Origin: Synaphobranchus kaupii
Taxonomy: Eukaryota; Chordata; Actinopteri; Anguilliformes; Synaphobranchidae
Assembly: GCA_029718625.1 (NCBI GenBank)
Contig: CM056391.1
Span: 24,616,141-24,680,140, forward strand
DNA length: 64,000 nt
Direction of reading: 5' to 3'
Shown one piece after another: positions 12,421 through 24,109 of this stretch; positions within the stretch are counted from its first letter, which is position 1, and each line of letters begins with the position of its first letter. The notes under the pieces were generated by a model, which had not been told where the DNA came from, searched no databases, and saw nothing but the letters and a program-made list of their open reading frames with translations. Both the position numbers and the translations under genes were made by a program.

Positions 12421-15400
12421 GTGTTTAGACTAATCAATGTAAAGATTTTCAAAAAGCAATAATGATGCTAGTCACTTTATCGCTGCTATTATGTAAAACA
12501 TTGATTAAATAAACTGCAGGTGTTGTAGCAATTAAATTCAAATTTGTATCCTGTATCCTTCTCGTGAGTCGGTGCTGATTGGATCTGGATGCACAGGAAG
12601 TCCATCCCACTTTCAAAGCTGTTGGTCAGGTCCAGCGTCAGTGTCTGTCAGTCCCGTGTCTTTGTAGTGAGATAGTGTTCTCCAAGTTGAGAAACATTGA
12701 AGTTCACTCGCTGAAACTTTTTAATACATTCGTTAAAAAAAACTGAAACAAAATCTTAATGATCGGTAGCGGCAGTCATTAAATCCAACCTAAAGTTAAT
12801 GGATTACTCATTCATCATGCACTAGCCTTCGCAAACAAGTAAACTCTTAATGCTGCCTTTGTGTCCTAGGGCAGCAGAAAGCTAATTCTGGCCGCATCCC
12901 GTAGATGCTATTTCAAGCCATTGCTACGAAGCTTGGGTGACGGCCCTGCATCATAATCTGTAAATAGTTTTGATGGTTCCTGTAAAGGCTCCGTATTAGA
13001 AGAGGGCAGAGGGGTAACTGTGAATACATCGGAGTAACAGGCGTTACGAGCGTGTTACCAGGCTCTTATCTGCCGTAACTTGTGTTTTGTTTTTTTTGTT
13101 TTTTTTTGCACATATTGTAATAACTGAATAGTGTTATACTAAAGTGACGGACCGCAGAACACGCAACAGGAGTAGCTATCATGTGCTGGGATTTTAAAGT
13201 CTGTGAAGTGAGTACTGTCTAGTTTTTCCCCTTCTGCAAATGTTCTCCTGTAGTATTATTAAGTTAATTCACAGTACAGTACTTCATGTTTTTGGAACAG
13301 ATCTGTTAAATCATAATTACATTGTAAAATTACGGCCTGTTTAGATAAATTTTAGTTGCTTACTCTGTCACTGCCAGAAAGTAAATGACTTGTGAATAAT
13401 CACTTTGTTGAGAACCACAAATGTATTCACGCTTTACAGATCTTGTATCGAGTGAGGTGGTCGTGTTGTGTATTGGCTGTAGGAGTAAACAGTTTTTACT
13501 CTGGGCAGAGGAGATCATTTGAGAGACCAAGGCCACGAAACGTTGATAATCTGAGAGGCCAAGCCCTGGGCCTGAATTTTGACTCATATCCAAAATTAAT
13601 ATTTCGTTTTTTTGTCCCCCTTCACAAACACAAAAAAAGTGTTTGGATTGAAAAAAAGTTACATTTGAATTTGAGAGTCAAAGGTTAGGATTGACGTTTA
13701 TTGAATCCAGGGAACGGTACGTGTGCAAAATTCAGACGCTGTCTTGTGATTGGCAGACTAGCCAACACGTTTATCACTCTGTTCAGAATTATGCTCTGGC
13801 TTTTCAAACACGAACAGGGACCACGTGACTTCCATTATTTTAAACTGATGTCAACCCAAGTGCATCCCGTAATGGTTAGAGCTACAATTAGCGGTTATTG
13901 ACTTGTTTGGACTTTGGATTTAAAAATAATTCCGTACAAAGCTAAACACAATCAGCGAGTCACTGAAATAATTTTTTCTTTATCGCCGCTTATTTTTGGT
14001 TTTGACGAGCCTGTGATGATCTCCTGGGGAGATATTTCAGCAGGGCAGAGCAGCGTGATTGAATCAAGCCAAAGCCAGGGCCTTTCTCTTCCCTTGCTCT
14101 TGTCAGGAGTCAGGTATTGGAAGCTAATTTTGCTGCCCAGTACAGGCTCTGCGCTGTCCTGCTGTGATTTCCACCAACGTGTCACTTTAGAAGGCCTAAG
14201 ATCCGCTTCCACCTGGATAGCCTACGTGGAGCATTGGACAACATGCCCCAAAAACATTCCAAAGAAAACACAGCATAGTGTATTGTGGGATAATGCTACA
14301 CTAAAATGTTAACAGTGAAGTTTCGCGACGCAATATGTGAAAAACAGCAGTATATTGATATTGTCGAATACCTGCTTGAGTTGTAAACTATGTAGGATCT
14401 ACAGGATTGGCAACAAAAAAAAAAGCTTCTCCTCATTATTTTAGATTGGGGTGGGCAAGGAGAGCTGTGTCTCTTTCTGAAGTTCATGCCAACTGCTACT
14501 CTTAATTATTTAATTAATCCAGTCATTTAGGCACTCTAACATTTAAGCTAAATTACTTGAATGGCAGCTGAATACTGAGCTTGTGCCCCTGTATGAAACG
14601 ATTCACTGTGGGCTCATTTATGAATGAAACAATGCTGGTGTGTGCAACTAATTTGCTAATTGAGCCTGGGTAATTGGTGGAAAAAACTTGAATGCACACT
14701 GGCCCTCTTGCCGCTGTTTTGGATGACGTGGGGGTTTTCTTCTTCATAAAAACAGTTTATAAATGCTGGTCAAGTCATTTAAACTTCACAAAAGCAGCTG
14801 ATACATTGAAGTAAAGGGAGACTGACGACCGTGATGGTACTGAGCTATCTTAGTAATGATTGTGACTTAGTAAGTGAACATAATCAATCGACATGCAGCA
14901 TGCAGACTGAATTAAACGACCATATTACGTAGCAATGGAACGCACTCATTTGGCCATTGTTGACATTGCATGATTACACAGTGTGGACTCCCGACAACGA
15001 TCTGAAATGCTTTGTTGGTGGTTGTAATTACGTTCGTATGTCCTCATTAGTGGTTCTTATGTTGGCTCGTCTCAGTTCAGAAGAGCCATTCTAACGGGGA
15101 TCAAATATTCCTCCAATACTTGTTGCAAGTCGCAAGTCACCACACCATGGTACAATTGCAGCTTTACAAATAAGCCCACGTTTGAATATAACCAGACATT
15201 AATAATCCTTTGCCGAGATGACTGTCCCTAACGTAGTCCTGCTAGAATGCAAAACAGTACTGCTCTAAGACTACTTAAAATGCTGTTACTTTCTACTTGC
15301 CTACCGATTGAAATGAGCAGGTGGCATTTTTACAGTAATGATATGAAAATGAGGAAAAAAAATGTTATTATTGTCTGTCACTTTAATATCTTGCGTCCAC

Positions 15401-15585
15401 GGGAAAAAGATGCTTACGAATTCGGGGGAGAGGGTAATGGGATGATAGGATGATGTCAACCTCCATCGAAACTGACTATGAGTATCATGAATCAAGCCCT
15501 CTGTCTGAATAATAATCAAGGACCCAAACAAATAAGGGCCTCTGCTTGGATGCACAGCTACAGCGAGGCCTCTGGGAATATTGAA
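12421..15585. other. Non-coding DNA without recognisable gene
   Basis: No transposon end or exon was recognised. Several 60-130-codon open frames (for example 13914-14312) have no domain or repeat character and look like chance. T-rich runs occur at 13086-13108. Confidence 0.45.
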
Positions 15586-16150
15586 CTTGTGATCTGCGCC
15601 GGGTGATTTATGACAGGGGGACCCGGCTCCACAAAGCTAACGGCAGCCCCCGAAAGCTCCGCTGTCAAGGCAGGCGATCTAACGCCCTCGTCGGGGGCCC
15701 GGAGTGGGACGGGCACGTCAACAAACGGCGGGGGGGGGGGACACACGAAATGAGAAAGATCAGAGAGCGCCGCGGACTTGGCGGGCGGCGATCGACCCGG
15801 GCGGGGGGGGGGGACAGGTTCCGTGAGTGAACGGAAGAACCCGCGCCATGGCGGCGGGAACACCGTCTCTCAGGAATGGAAGGGCGGGGGGGGGGGGGCG
15901 AAAAGCCTGGCCCGCTGTGAAACCCCCCGCTCATCTGCGCAGGAACACAAGTCGGTAATATATGAATCAAACGCGGCGAGCAGACGGCTGGGCTTTTGCG
16001 GCGTGTACCCCCCGCCACCCCACTAGAGGGGTCCCCTGCATGTTTCCGTGCTTATTACGGAAAGGAGACGCGGTCAAATGTTTTCAAAGCGATCGTTCTG
16101 TTCGGAGGAAAGCTGAAGTGACCGACAGTTTTGAGAAGCTGCTCTTCTTC
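15586..16150. promoter_or_regulatory. CpG-rich block, left part (possible CpG island)
   Basis: This stretch is strikingly GC- and CpG-rich against an AT-rich background, with long G runs at 15729-15740, 15805-15815 and 15886-15898. CpG-dense DNA of this type in vertebrates usually marks a promoter or developmental regulatory region. No TATA box, exon or start codon can be assigned. Open frames on both strands follow from the high GC content. The same character resumes at 17880-19060, on the other side of a Tc1 insertion. Confidence 0.5.
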
Positions 16151-16190
16151 AAGACATATTTTTGTTTGTCTCATAGATGATTTTCATATA

Positions 16191-17722
16191 TACACTACTC
16201 ACAAAAAGTTAGGGATATTTGGCTTTCGGGTGAAATTTATGGAAAATGTAAGTTCACGCTACAGTGATATTATACGTATCATGAAAGTAGGGCATTTAAG
16301 TAGAAGCATGCAATGGTGATTTCCTCATCTCAAACAATTTATTGAAACAAAAGCCAACAACAGTGGTGGGTATACCACAACAAAAATGTCAATGTCTCAA
16401 TAACTTGTCATGTGCCCTTGAGCATCAATTACAGCTTGACAACGACGTCTCATGCTGTTCACAAGTCGACTTATTGTCTGCTGAGGCATGGCATCCCACT
16501 CTTCTTGAAGGGCGGCCCTCAGGTCATTGAGGTTCTGGGGTACAGAGTTACGAGCCTCTACACGGTGAGTCAGCTGATCCCATAGGTTTTCTATGGGATT
16601 CAGGTCTGGAGAAAGTGCAGGCCACTCCATTTGAGGTACCCCAGTCTCCAGCAGCCTTTCCCTAATGATGCGACCTCGATGAGCTGGAGCATTGTCGTCC
16701 ATGAAGATGAAATTAGGCCTGTGTTGTTCATGCAGGGGCACAATGACTGGATTAATGATGTTATTCAGGTAGTATGGGCTTGTCACTGTACCATTCACAA
16801 AGTGTAGGGCAGTTCTGTATTGACTAGACACACCTGCCCACACTGTAACACCGCCACCAAAGGGTCGTCTGGTGACAACAGTGGCTGATGCATAGCGCTC
16901 TCCTTGACGTCTCCAACATCGTTGGCGGCCATCATTTCTGCTCAACGTGAATCGACTTTCATCAGAGAACAGCACTGAGGCCCACTGGTCCCTCGTCCAG
17001 CGTAAATGCTCCCTGGCCCATGCAAGACGATGACGCCTGTGCCTGGTGGTGTGGTCAGGTACCCTTGCAGGTCGTCTAGCACGCAGACCACGCTGATGTA
17101 AACGGTTTCGAATGGTCTGACGTGACACTTGGGTGCCTCTCACCTCCCTTAAATGTGCCTGGAGTTGAGTGGCATTCATCATCCGGTTCCGCAGGGCACT
17201 GTTCACAATGAAGCGGTCATCAGTGTGGGATGTGGCCAAAGGACGTCCACTTCTATGCCTTTCTGTGACTCTTCCAGTCTCTCTGTATCTCTGTTGCAAC
17301 CTGCTGATGACACTCTGTGACACTCTAAGCTCAGTGGCCACTTCCCTCTGAGAACATCCTGTTTGAAGCCTCGCAATGGCGAGGTACTGTTGATCAATTG
17401 TTAGGTGTCGTCTTGGTCTCATGATGTCAAAATGTGAACAGCATGATGAAGAGGACTGTTTAAATACCAATTCTAATTGAACCAGGAAATTTATTGGTCG
17501 ATTCATGGATCAAACACCTGTTGTGAATTTTGCCGTTCAGCTCCTTGTTAGAGAACAGCAAGTTGTGCAAAAAGTACTGAAACATTGAATAGTTGGACAT
17601 GTGAATTCAAAAGTTTAGAGAAGGTCAAATTAATTTCACCTGTAAAGGTTATAGTGCATTTTAGGTTCATCCTGAAATTTCACCCGAAAGCCGAATATCC
17701 CTAACTTTTTGTGAGTAGTGTA
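16191..17722 (-). mobile_element. Intact Tc1-like DNA transposon, copy 1
   Basis: The element proper spans 16193-17720 (1,528 bp) with TA on both sides. Its inverted termini, CACTACTCACAAAAAGTTAG and onwards, match for about 46 bp with one visible mismatch. A single uninterrupted transposase gene lies on the minus strand, with a poly-A signal (AATAAA, seen as TTTATT at 16338-16343) shortly after the stop. The copy at 25406-26936 is nearly identical and inverted relative to this one. Intact ends plus an intact gene indicate a recent, potentially autonomous insertion. It interrupts a CpG-rich block. Confidence 0.97.
16397..17422 (-). CDS. Tc1-like DD34E transposase, copy 1
   Basis: Catalyses cut-and-paste transposition of its element into TA sites. 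The chosen Met begins [12 protein letters not shown] and gives 341 aa, the usual Tc1 size. The frame is open to an upstream Met at 17506 (369 aa), but the extra 28 residues look like translated 5' sequence. In 369-aa numbering, residues 33-120 form the paired-type helix-turn-helix DNA-binding region ([20 protein letters not shown]) with a GRPL AT-hook-like motif at 87-90, followed by a basic RHRRHRL stretch that could be a nuclear signal. The catalytic triad is complete: Asp182 in FSDESRF, Asp271 in FMDDNAPAH and Glu306 in LNPIENLW, with 34 residues between the last two. No frameshift or stop is present. It differs from copy 2 by Ala57 (Val there) and one fewer Gly near 217-219. Confidence 0.95.
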   Translation of the reverse strand: MRPRRHLTIDQQYLAIARLQTGCSQREVATELRVSQSVISRLQQRYRETGRVTERHRSGRPLATSHTDDRFIVNSALRNRMMNATQLQAHLREVRGTQVSRQTIRNRLHQRGLRARRPARVPDHTTRHRRHRLAWAREHLRWTRDQWASVLFSDESRFTLSRNDGRQRCWRRQGERYASATVVTRRPFGGGVTVWAGVSSQYRTALHFVNGTVTSPYYLNNIINPVIVPLHEQHRPNFIFMDDNAPAHRGRIIRERLLETGVPQMEWPALSPDLNPIENLWDQLTHRVEARNSVPQNLNDLRAALQEEWDAMPQQTISRLVNSMRRRCQAVIDAQGHMTSY

Positions 17723-17879
17723 TATGTATATATGTTTATAGTATATGAGAGAAACAAACAAAAAGGTGGCAGAGAAAGCTATTGCTTCAAAAAGCCGTAC
17801 CATATTACAGTGTGATTAATATACTTTATTTTGAAAATGTGGAACGTGGAATGCCTAATTTAATTTGTAGAATTGTCTT
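17723..17879. other. Short flank between transposon and CpG-rich block
   Basis: AT-rich sequence with nothing recognised. Confidence 0.4.
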
Positions 17880-19060
17880 ATCGTTGCAACGTCCTCCGTC
17901 CCTTTTGAGAGCAGAGCCAATCTGCTCTTGTGCCTGCTGCGAGCCGCTTCGAGAATTCACACCTTGGCGTTAACTTCCTAATCCAAAGGCAATTACGGAT
18001 TTTCACATGTGAACATGGCCCCAGCAGCTATGCGCATTTTCCAAAGGTCAAGTGGCGCTTATGTTTTTGACTGTTCGCGGAAATCCCCGCGAGTCCGAGG
18101 GAGAGACCGCTCGGCTCGGAAATGCCCCTCGTACCTGAACTCTCCGACGGAATCCCGGCGGGGGCCGAGTGACTGTCAGATGTTTCGACGGGCGTCCCCG
18201 TCTCGGGAGATTAGCCCGGCCGTGACAGCTAGGACGGAGCGGCAGTGAATCAGCGCGCTCGCGCGACTCCGAGCGGAGCCCCGGTACCGCCGCGAGTGAC
18301 AACTCTATGAGATCAGGCCCCTTTGTTGTTTCGAGATGGAGCGATTCTGCTCATCTGAACATCAATCCCTGTCACGGCCCGGGCTGTCAGCAGGCCCCTC
18401 TCCGCCGCTGAACTTGTATTAACGGGCTGTCAGCCTTTCTCTTCTGGAGAACCTCCCTCCCTCCCTCCATCCCTCCTTCTACATCCCGCCGTGTGTGCCC
18501 TGTCAGTAAGACAGGCCGACCCCCCTGACCCCTTGCCATGGTGCTCCGCCTAAGCCCCCCCCCTGCCCCCACCCCCCCCCCCCCCGCTGGAAAGAAAATG
18601 TCAAAACAATTGCAGGGGAATGTCGTATGCACTATTTACAACTTTCTGTCCAGAGGGCACGACTCCCCCTTCCGTTTTGTGAGCCGTAAAAACGTCGGGG
18701 AAAGCCAGAGCCCTGCAAATGACATCACCGCCCCCTCCCTGCCTGCTCTCGTGTCCCGTCGTCCGGTCGAGCGGGCGGCAGGAACCTCTGACGGGTTTGC
18801 CATCGAACGACGGGAGAGGATTTTGAAGGCCGTCGTCCCGTTGCGTGACCACACCCGCCACGTTGTTCCCACGCGCGCGTCGCTCCTCGATTTGGACGTG
18901 CGCGTATTTCGAACGCCGCAATCTCCAGAATGGATTCAGCCAAGGCCAGACACGGCTCGGGACGTTCGCGGGTGACACTTCCAATAAAGGACGAGGCAGA
19001 CGAGCGCGTGATTGGATAGAATGCAAATCCGCATTTGTCCTCAGTGGTTGTCGGGGATGA
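17880..19060. promoter_or_regulatory. CpG-rich block, right part, with octamer and CCAAT-type motifs
   Basis: CpG density is very high at 18060-18300 and 18740-18980; the row starting 18061 alone has eight CpGs in 60 bases. A long C run occupies 18569-18587. Near the right edge an ATTGG (reverse CCAAT) at about 19012-19016 is followed by a perfect octamer ATGCAAAT at 19021-19028, both common in vertebrate promoters and enhancers. These motifs are short and could be chance. No exon could be defined. Together with 15586-16150 this looks like one regulatory CpG island split by the Tc1 element. Confidence 0.45.
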
Positions 19061-19642
19061 CTTTGTGACTGGCCCCTGCATCACACAGGATCAAGTAAAG
19101 TGATTTAAATCTGTGACGCAGAGAGTCAGAATTAGCATTCACTTCCTGCAGATACAGACTTATTTTCATCTTGTTTTTTATGTCAGGAGGAAATATTGTG
19201 CAACATTCTGGAGACGCTCAATACCTCAACCTGTAAGCAAGTGCTTATGCAGCCATACACATGGAAAGGTAACCTTTTTTTGTGGGATCCACAACTGGCC
19301 AGTGTAGCACAACGGTTCTTTCTTGCTGCTAATCGAGATGTGGCATTCATGAGTGTTTGAACTAAACCAGGATCAACGATTTGCTTTAAAACGTGTAAAC
19401 GTCTTGAAAGTTACCAAGAAACTAAGCAGGGTGGTAATTAAACATGGAGACTCACAGCTGTGATTTAGCATGTCATAATCTGCAGCTGTCACTGTATAAT
19501 CATTGATCAGGTCATGAGAAGACAACAAACGAACAAACAGGCTTGCATATCCATCCTGTTTATTTTTGATCAGACGACAGGTTTTTACGTGTTTTTTTCC
19601 CCTTTTATCAGAGACTCATACAACATTGGGCTTATGTCCACG
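19061..19642. other. Non-coding DNA, nothing recognised
   Basis: AT-rich single-copy-looking sequence between the CpG block and the Sleeping Beauty-type element. Confidence 0.4.
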
Positions 19643-20302
19643 TACAGTTGAAGTCGGAAGTTACACTTAGGTTGAAGTCATTAAAACTCACTTTTAACCA
19701 CTCCACAGATTTCATGTTAGCAAACTATAGTGTTGGCAAGTCAGTTGGGACATCTACTTTCTGCATGACACAAGTCATTTTTCCAACAATTGTTTACTGA
19801 CAGATTATTTCACTTTTAATTCACTATATCACAATTCCAGTGGGTCAGAAGTTTACATACACTAAGTTGACTGCCTTAAAATTTTGAATATTTGGTCGCA
19901 TATCCTTTACATGCCATGACTTCCAGATGTCTGTGACCCAACAACATCAAAAGACTCTTGATATCTTACTTATAAATATGAGATCTTATTTATTATAACG
20001 ATATTATAACGTCTCTGCATTTGAATGGATCTCTATGGGAATTGGGGGATGGGACTAGATTTAGCTGTAAATTATGCTGGAATAGTATGGAATACATAAT
20101 TGGTAAAATGGCTGTAAGTCATCAAGGGTCTGAGGTATCAAACGAGCCTCAAACCATCACTCTGCTGCCAGTTATGCAGTAGATATGGATGGATCACTTT
20201 AAGGGTTGTTTCTCCTGACAAATTCTCCTATTGAACTCTATGGAAAAATAAGTCAGGAGAAGAAGCCCTTCAAGTGTATGTAAACTTCCGACTTCAACTG
20301 TA
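19643..20302. mobile_element. Non-autonomous Sleeping Beauty-type Tc1 element
   Basis: The left end begins CAGTTGAAGTCGGAAGTT at 19645 and the right end finishes AACTTCCGACTTCAACTG at 20283-20300, each next to TA. A second, inner copy of the end motif (GTCAGAAGTTTACATACACT, 19845-19864) gives the paired direct-repeat structure typical of Sleeping Beauty-like Tc1 elements. The interior (about 19885-20270) has no transposase frame. It is related to 24330-24640, where the same module sits between different Tc1-type ends, so this element looks chimeric. Confidence 0.9.
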
Positions 20303-20335
20303 TCATTCCAAAAAAACACAGCAGGTTTTGCCTTT

Positions 20336-20527
20336 ATTACATTACAGGCGTTTAGCAAACGCTCTTATCAGGGCAACGTTCACAACTTCTTATTACATTT
20401 ATCCCTTTATACAGCTGGATATATACTGAAACAATTCAGGTTAGGTACCTTGCACAGGGGTACAACGGCAGTGTCCTACCTTTAGGTTACAAGTCCAGTT
20501 CCTTAACCATTATACTACACTGCCGCC
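20336..20527 (-). mobile_element. tRNA-derived V-SINE, reverse orientation
   Basis: Read on the minus strand, it starts GGCGGCAGTGTAGTATAATG (A-box region), passes a decayed B-box region, then the V-SINE-type core GCAAGGTACCTAACCTGAAT and a tail ending in a degraded GATAAGAGCGTTTGCTAAA. It aligns with the better-preserved plus-strand copy at 58471-58695, but the A-rich linker and terminal repeats are lost. Pol III transcription and mobilisation by an L2 LINE are known for this class and not shown here. Confidence 0.85.
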
Positions 20528-23500
20528 ACTACATAACCTGGCCTAGTGATAGCACTGAGAGCAGCACCCATTATACATAATAAATTCAGATCCTTACGAT
20601 CCCCAACGAACTCTCTCAAAACTAACGATTTCTAAAGATTGACTGTTGTCTTCTTTACCGTTCTTGTCTTTAAAGCTCTAAAACTGCAGCAACTTTTAAA
20701 AATCTTTTAAAAAGAACTTTTTGTATCGCCAACAATAAAAAACAACCGCTTTTTATCATTGTAATTACAGTGCGCTTCTAATTGTGTAATCAAGTAGGCC
20801 TGGCCATATAGGGCTTTTGTCTGTGTATCCTACGATACTTCGATGAGTCAGATTAGTTTTATGAGACGTTCTTATTGGCAGATCAGATGTTGTTATCCAA
20901 TGGGGAGAATTATTATTTGAGGGTATGGAGCATTTTTGATGAGTAAATCGGCAAGAAGAAGAAGAAAAATTGCAAAAATATTTGAGGCTTTATTGTGTAG
21001 GTGAGTGAAATTGTACCTTAATTCAGCGTGGTTACATCAGATCAGAACGTACAGAAGTTTTCACATTTCTAAGGGCTGAGAGTCGTCTGTGGTCATTGTG
21101 GTTATTTCTGTAGGAAACCCTGAAAAGTGGTATAGGTATGGGGCATGCCCCGCCAAGGCGTACCTTGGCGGATAGTATACTTGCCATCCCAACGAAAAAA
21201 ATATTACCATCAAAGAACAGCCTTATGCAGTGAAGCGAGAAGTTGAGTGAAACTAAAATGAAACCATCAGAACCGTGAGTTAATTCATAAATTAAAACTT
21301 ACAGAGTCAGTACACAGTTAAATAAAAATATATATTTAATTACAATGAGGGAAACATGCCATTATTTTCTTCCCGTGAAAATTCACATAATTAAGTCAGC
21401 ACTGATCTGCGTATAGTCTACATTGTTCCATAATAACATGTAAGTGACTCATTCGGTGCCCAAAGTTTAAAATAGGAAATTCCATTTTCTTTTGTTTATT
21501 CGTGGCAAGGGGACAAAACGATACGTTTACGGGGCCTCCTTGCGGTGTAATGGCGGCAGTGGCTCCGGTGGTTATCCGTAGTAATTAAAAGTCAGCTTGA
21601 GTAATGTTTCAGCAGATTCTAGAGAGATTGAGCAGCGGGAAGTATGCATGCATTACTCTCGCAAGGAAGGGGTCGTAGTAAACTATTACCCATGACAAGC
21701 GCAACCCCGGACCGGGATCCACCCGAGCCAGCTCCCAGAATGTGAATACTCAATGAGACCCCTGTGCCCGCTGCTGCATGGTTCATTTCTCTTCCATAGC
21801 ATAATGAAATAATCTATCACGGGCCTGTCATAATCATTACGTTTGTGTGGGGCGGCTTGTTTGCGGCCACATCGAGGCATCGAGAATCCGTCTTAATCTC
21901 TTGCACCTGCCTTGCGGACAGCGCGTGGAAAGATTGTTATACATGGACTTTGAATGTTTTTTGCTCGACGGTGTGCGACATCGCAGCTAACCTCCCCTCC
22001 CGTCACGACGAAGTTGCGCCTCTCCACCAGTGAGAAATCGGCTCGCGAAATTCTCAAGTCTGAAATAGTAACTGCAATTATCCTCGGGCAGTTAAAAAAA
22101 AAATGGTCCTTGTCTAAAAGGACTGAGATGCATTATTGGAAATGAAGTGCTTGCCGCCACTTCCTGATGCATGGGAGGGGGCTGTAAAACTGCAAATTAA
22201 CTGCCGCTCGCCTACAAAAAAAAATGGGCAATGGCAAATGGTCTCATCATGGACAGGCAGATCAATGGACAGGGATATAAATCAACCCGAAACCAATAAA
22301 ACATTAATGACGGATGTAATTGCTGGTAAAAGCATAACTGTTTCTCTTTCTGGAACGGCTTCATACATTTATTTGTTGTTTAATAACATCCCTGAAGTTT
22401 TGACTGCAGTGGCCATAAGTGTTTATAGTCTATTATAATTTAATCATTGAAGAGTGCTGCGGAGGTGCCACGCATTGAGACTTTGATCGGTATTGAACAA
22501 TTACTGTAATTTTCTGTGTACAAAGTTCTGCAATTTTCTGCTGTTATTTCTTCATCCGTTACTGTTCCTGGTATTGTGTTGTTCTTAATTGGCCAGTGTG
22601 GTATCCTTTACTGTGTTGATATACGGAGGAATTTTTTTGTTGTTTGTTTTTCAATGCGTTAAATGCAAATGGGCCATTGTGCTGTTGAGTTTTAGTGCAA
22701 GAGGAGATATTCATGATATTCATTGTTTCTTATATGGGTATTAACTTAAAATTCTAACTTGAATTAAATAACATAATGTTTGATCTAAAAAGTTGACACA
22801 AAAAAACCCAATGTTACTTTTGTATTGCATTACACAGAGAACTTATTGTATTTGAGCGATGTGGAACATTCTGTGGTAACTGGATCCATAGGATGAGTAG
22901 TAATAGAGATGGTAAAACCTCTCTGCATTGATTTTGGTCATATTTAATGATCAAACCCATTAGCATTTGAGACCTGACGGGTATGTATTGACATACTAGC
23001 AATCAATATAATTATGGGAAGAGAAATGAGGCATGTGGAAAATGATGGATATATGGTGATTCTCCGTTTAATGTATAACTAATAATTGCCTTGCATTCTC
23101 ACCCAAGATTTCAGCCTTTGACCTTTTGATCACCCATGTGGTGTCTTCTATCTGTGCTGCTGGCTAGTAATTCGGCATCTCTAAGGGCATTCCATTGCTA
23201 GCAGCTCATTTGTAATGTTTTAAGATGAGTGGAAAACCACTGCTTTGACTGAATCCAGCTTCCAGACCTGCCCAAGTGGTGCTGGAGACAAAAGTGGAAT
23301 AGGTTGACCACTTTTAGGAGAAAAGACATTTATCCCTTCATTAAATGTAATTTCAGACAATCCCCTGGATTCTATCAAATTCAGCTAAGGGCATGTGCAA
23401 GTTTGTTTAAATTCAGTCAAATGAACATCAAACTAACCTTAAGATTCTGCCCTATGCTCAAAGGGATCAGCCTTATGCTCATAAAGACTGAAAGCCTAGT

Positions 23501-23749
23501 GCCCAACATGCAGATGGGAGCTTTTTTTAAAGGGTAAGTGCGCTTCTGTCTAAAGAATATGTTCACCTGTCTCCAGATTGATTGTCAGAGTAAAATCTAT
23601 TTCAACTGCTAATAATAGACTTTACCATAAAATTACTAGTACTAATATTTCAGGTACTTGGTGGAATTCTGTATTCCGATGTGTTTAAGGACGATAAAGA
23701 GTTCTGAATTTTATAAGATGTCATTCATGCACACACTAGCCTATGTCAG
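20528..23749. other. Non-coding DNA; possible conserved element near 21600-22060
   Basis: No gene or transposon recognised. At 21141-21170 two small palindromes lie side by side: GGGCATGCCC, then CGCCAAGG-CGTA-CCTTGGCG (perfect 8-bp arms). The stretch 21600-22060 is of balanced GC content, non-repetitive and contains several TAAT/ATTA and CpG sites, a composition often seen in vertebrate conserved enhancers. That reading is unproven. Confidence 0.35.
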
Positions 23750-24090
23750 TTAATATTACAGGAATTTCAGTACCTTTGCTACCTGAAGAAGACCTCATCA
23801 TTTGAACCACATGTATGTGCGTTGTGTACCACACTAAGTGACTGTCTGTTCCTTGCATATCCAGTGCCGCATAATAATAAACCAGCGGCCTCTTTGTTTC
23901 ACATAATATAGGTTTCTTGCTGTTTGTGTATAGCATTAAAGCACAGCAGACCATACAATGTAATTACCTTGGACTGAACGTCACTGGGATGCTTCTATAT
24001 ACTTTAATGTTCGTTTTCTAATAATACTGAAACAACAGGAGATCATCAAAAGGCACTGTTATAGCGGAAGCAGAGCTCAAGCCATGTATA
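23750..24090 (+). repeat. Unclassified dispersed repeat, copy B
   Basis: Partner of the segment at 12150-12420, in the same orientation and with the same order of shared blocks: ACCTTTGCTACCTGAAGAAG at 23772-23791, CTCTTTGTTTCAC near 23889, GCATTAAAGCACAGCA near 23934, and the ACAATGTAATTACCTTGGAC block. It is about 70 bp longer than copy A because of scattered insertions. No coding potential or transposon ends were found. Confidence 0.6.
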
Positions 24091-24109
24091 GTTTAATCTA
24101 CAATGAGCA

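Noticed and set aside
13914..14312. 132-aa open frame
   Set aside because: No recognisable domain, an opposing frame is also open, and there is no exon signal.
18538..19026. Overlapping open frames of 141-145 codons on both strands
   Set aside because: Both strands are open because stop codons are rare in CpG-rich DNA; no domain or conserved pattern.
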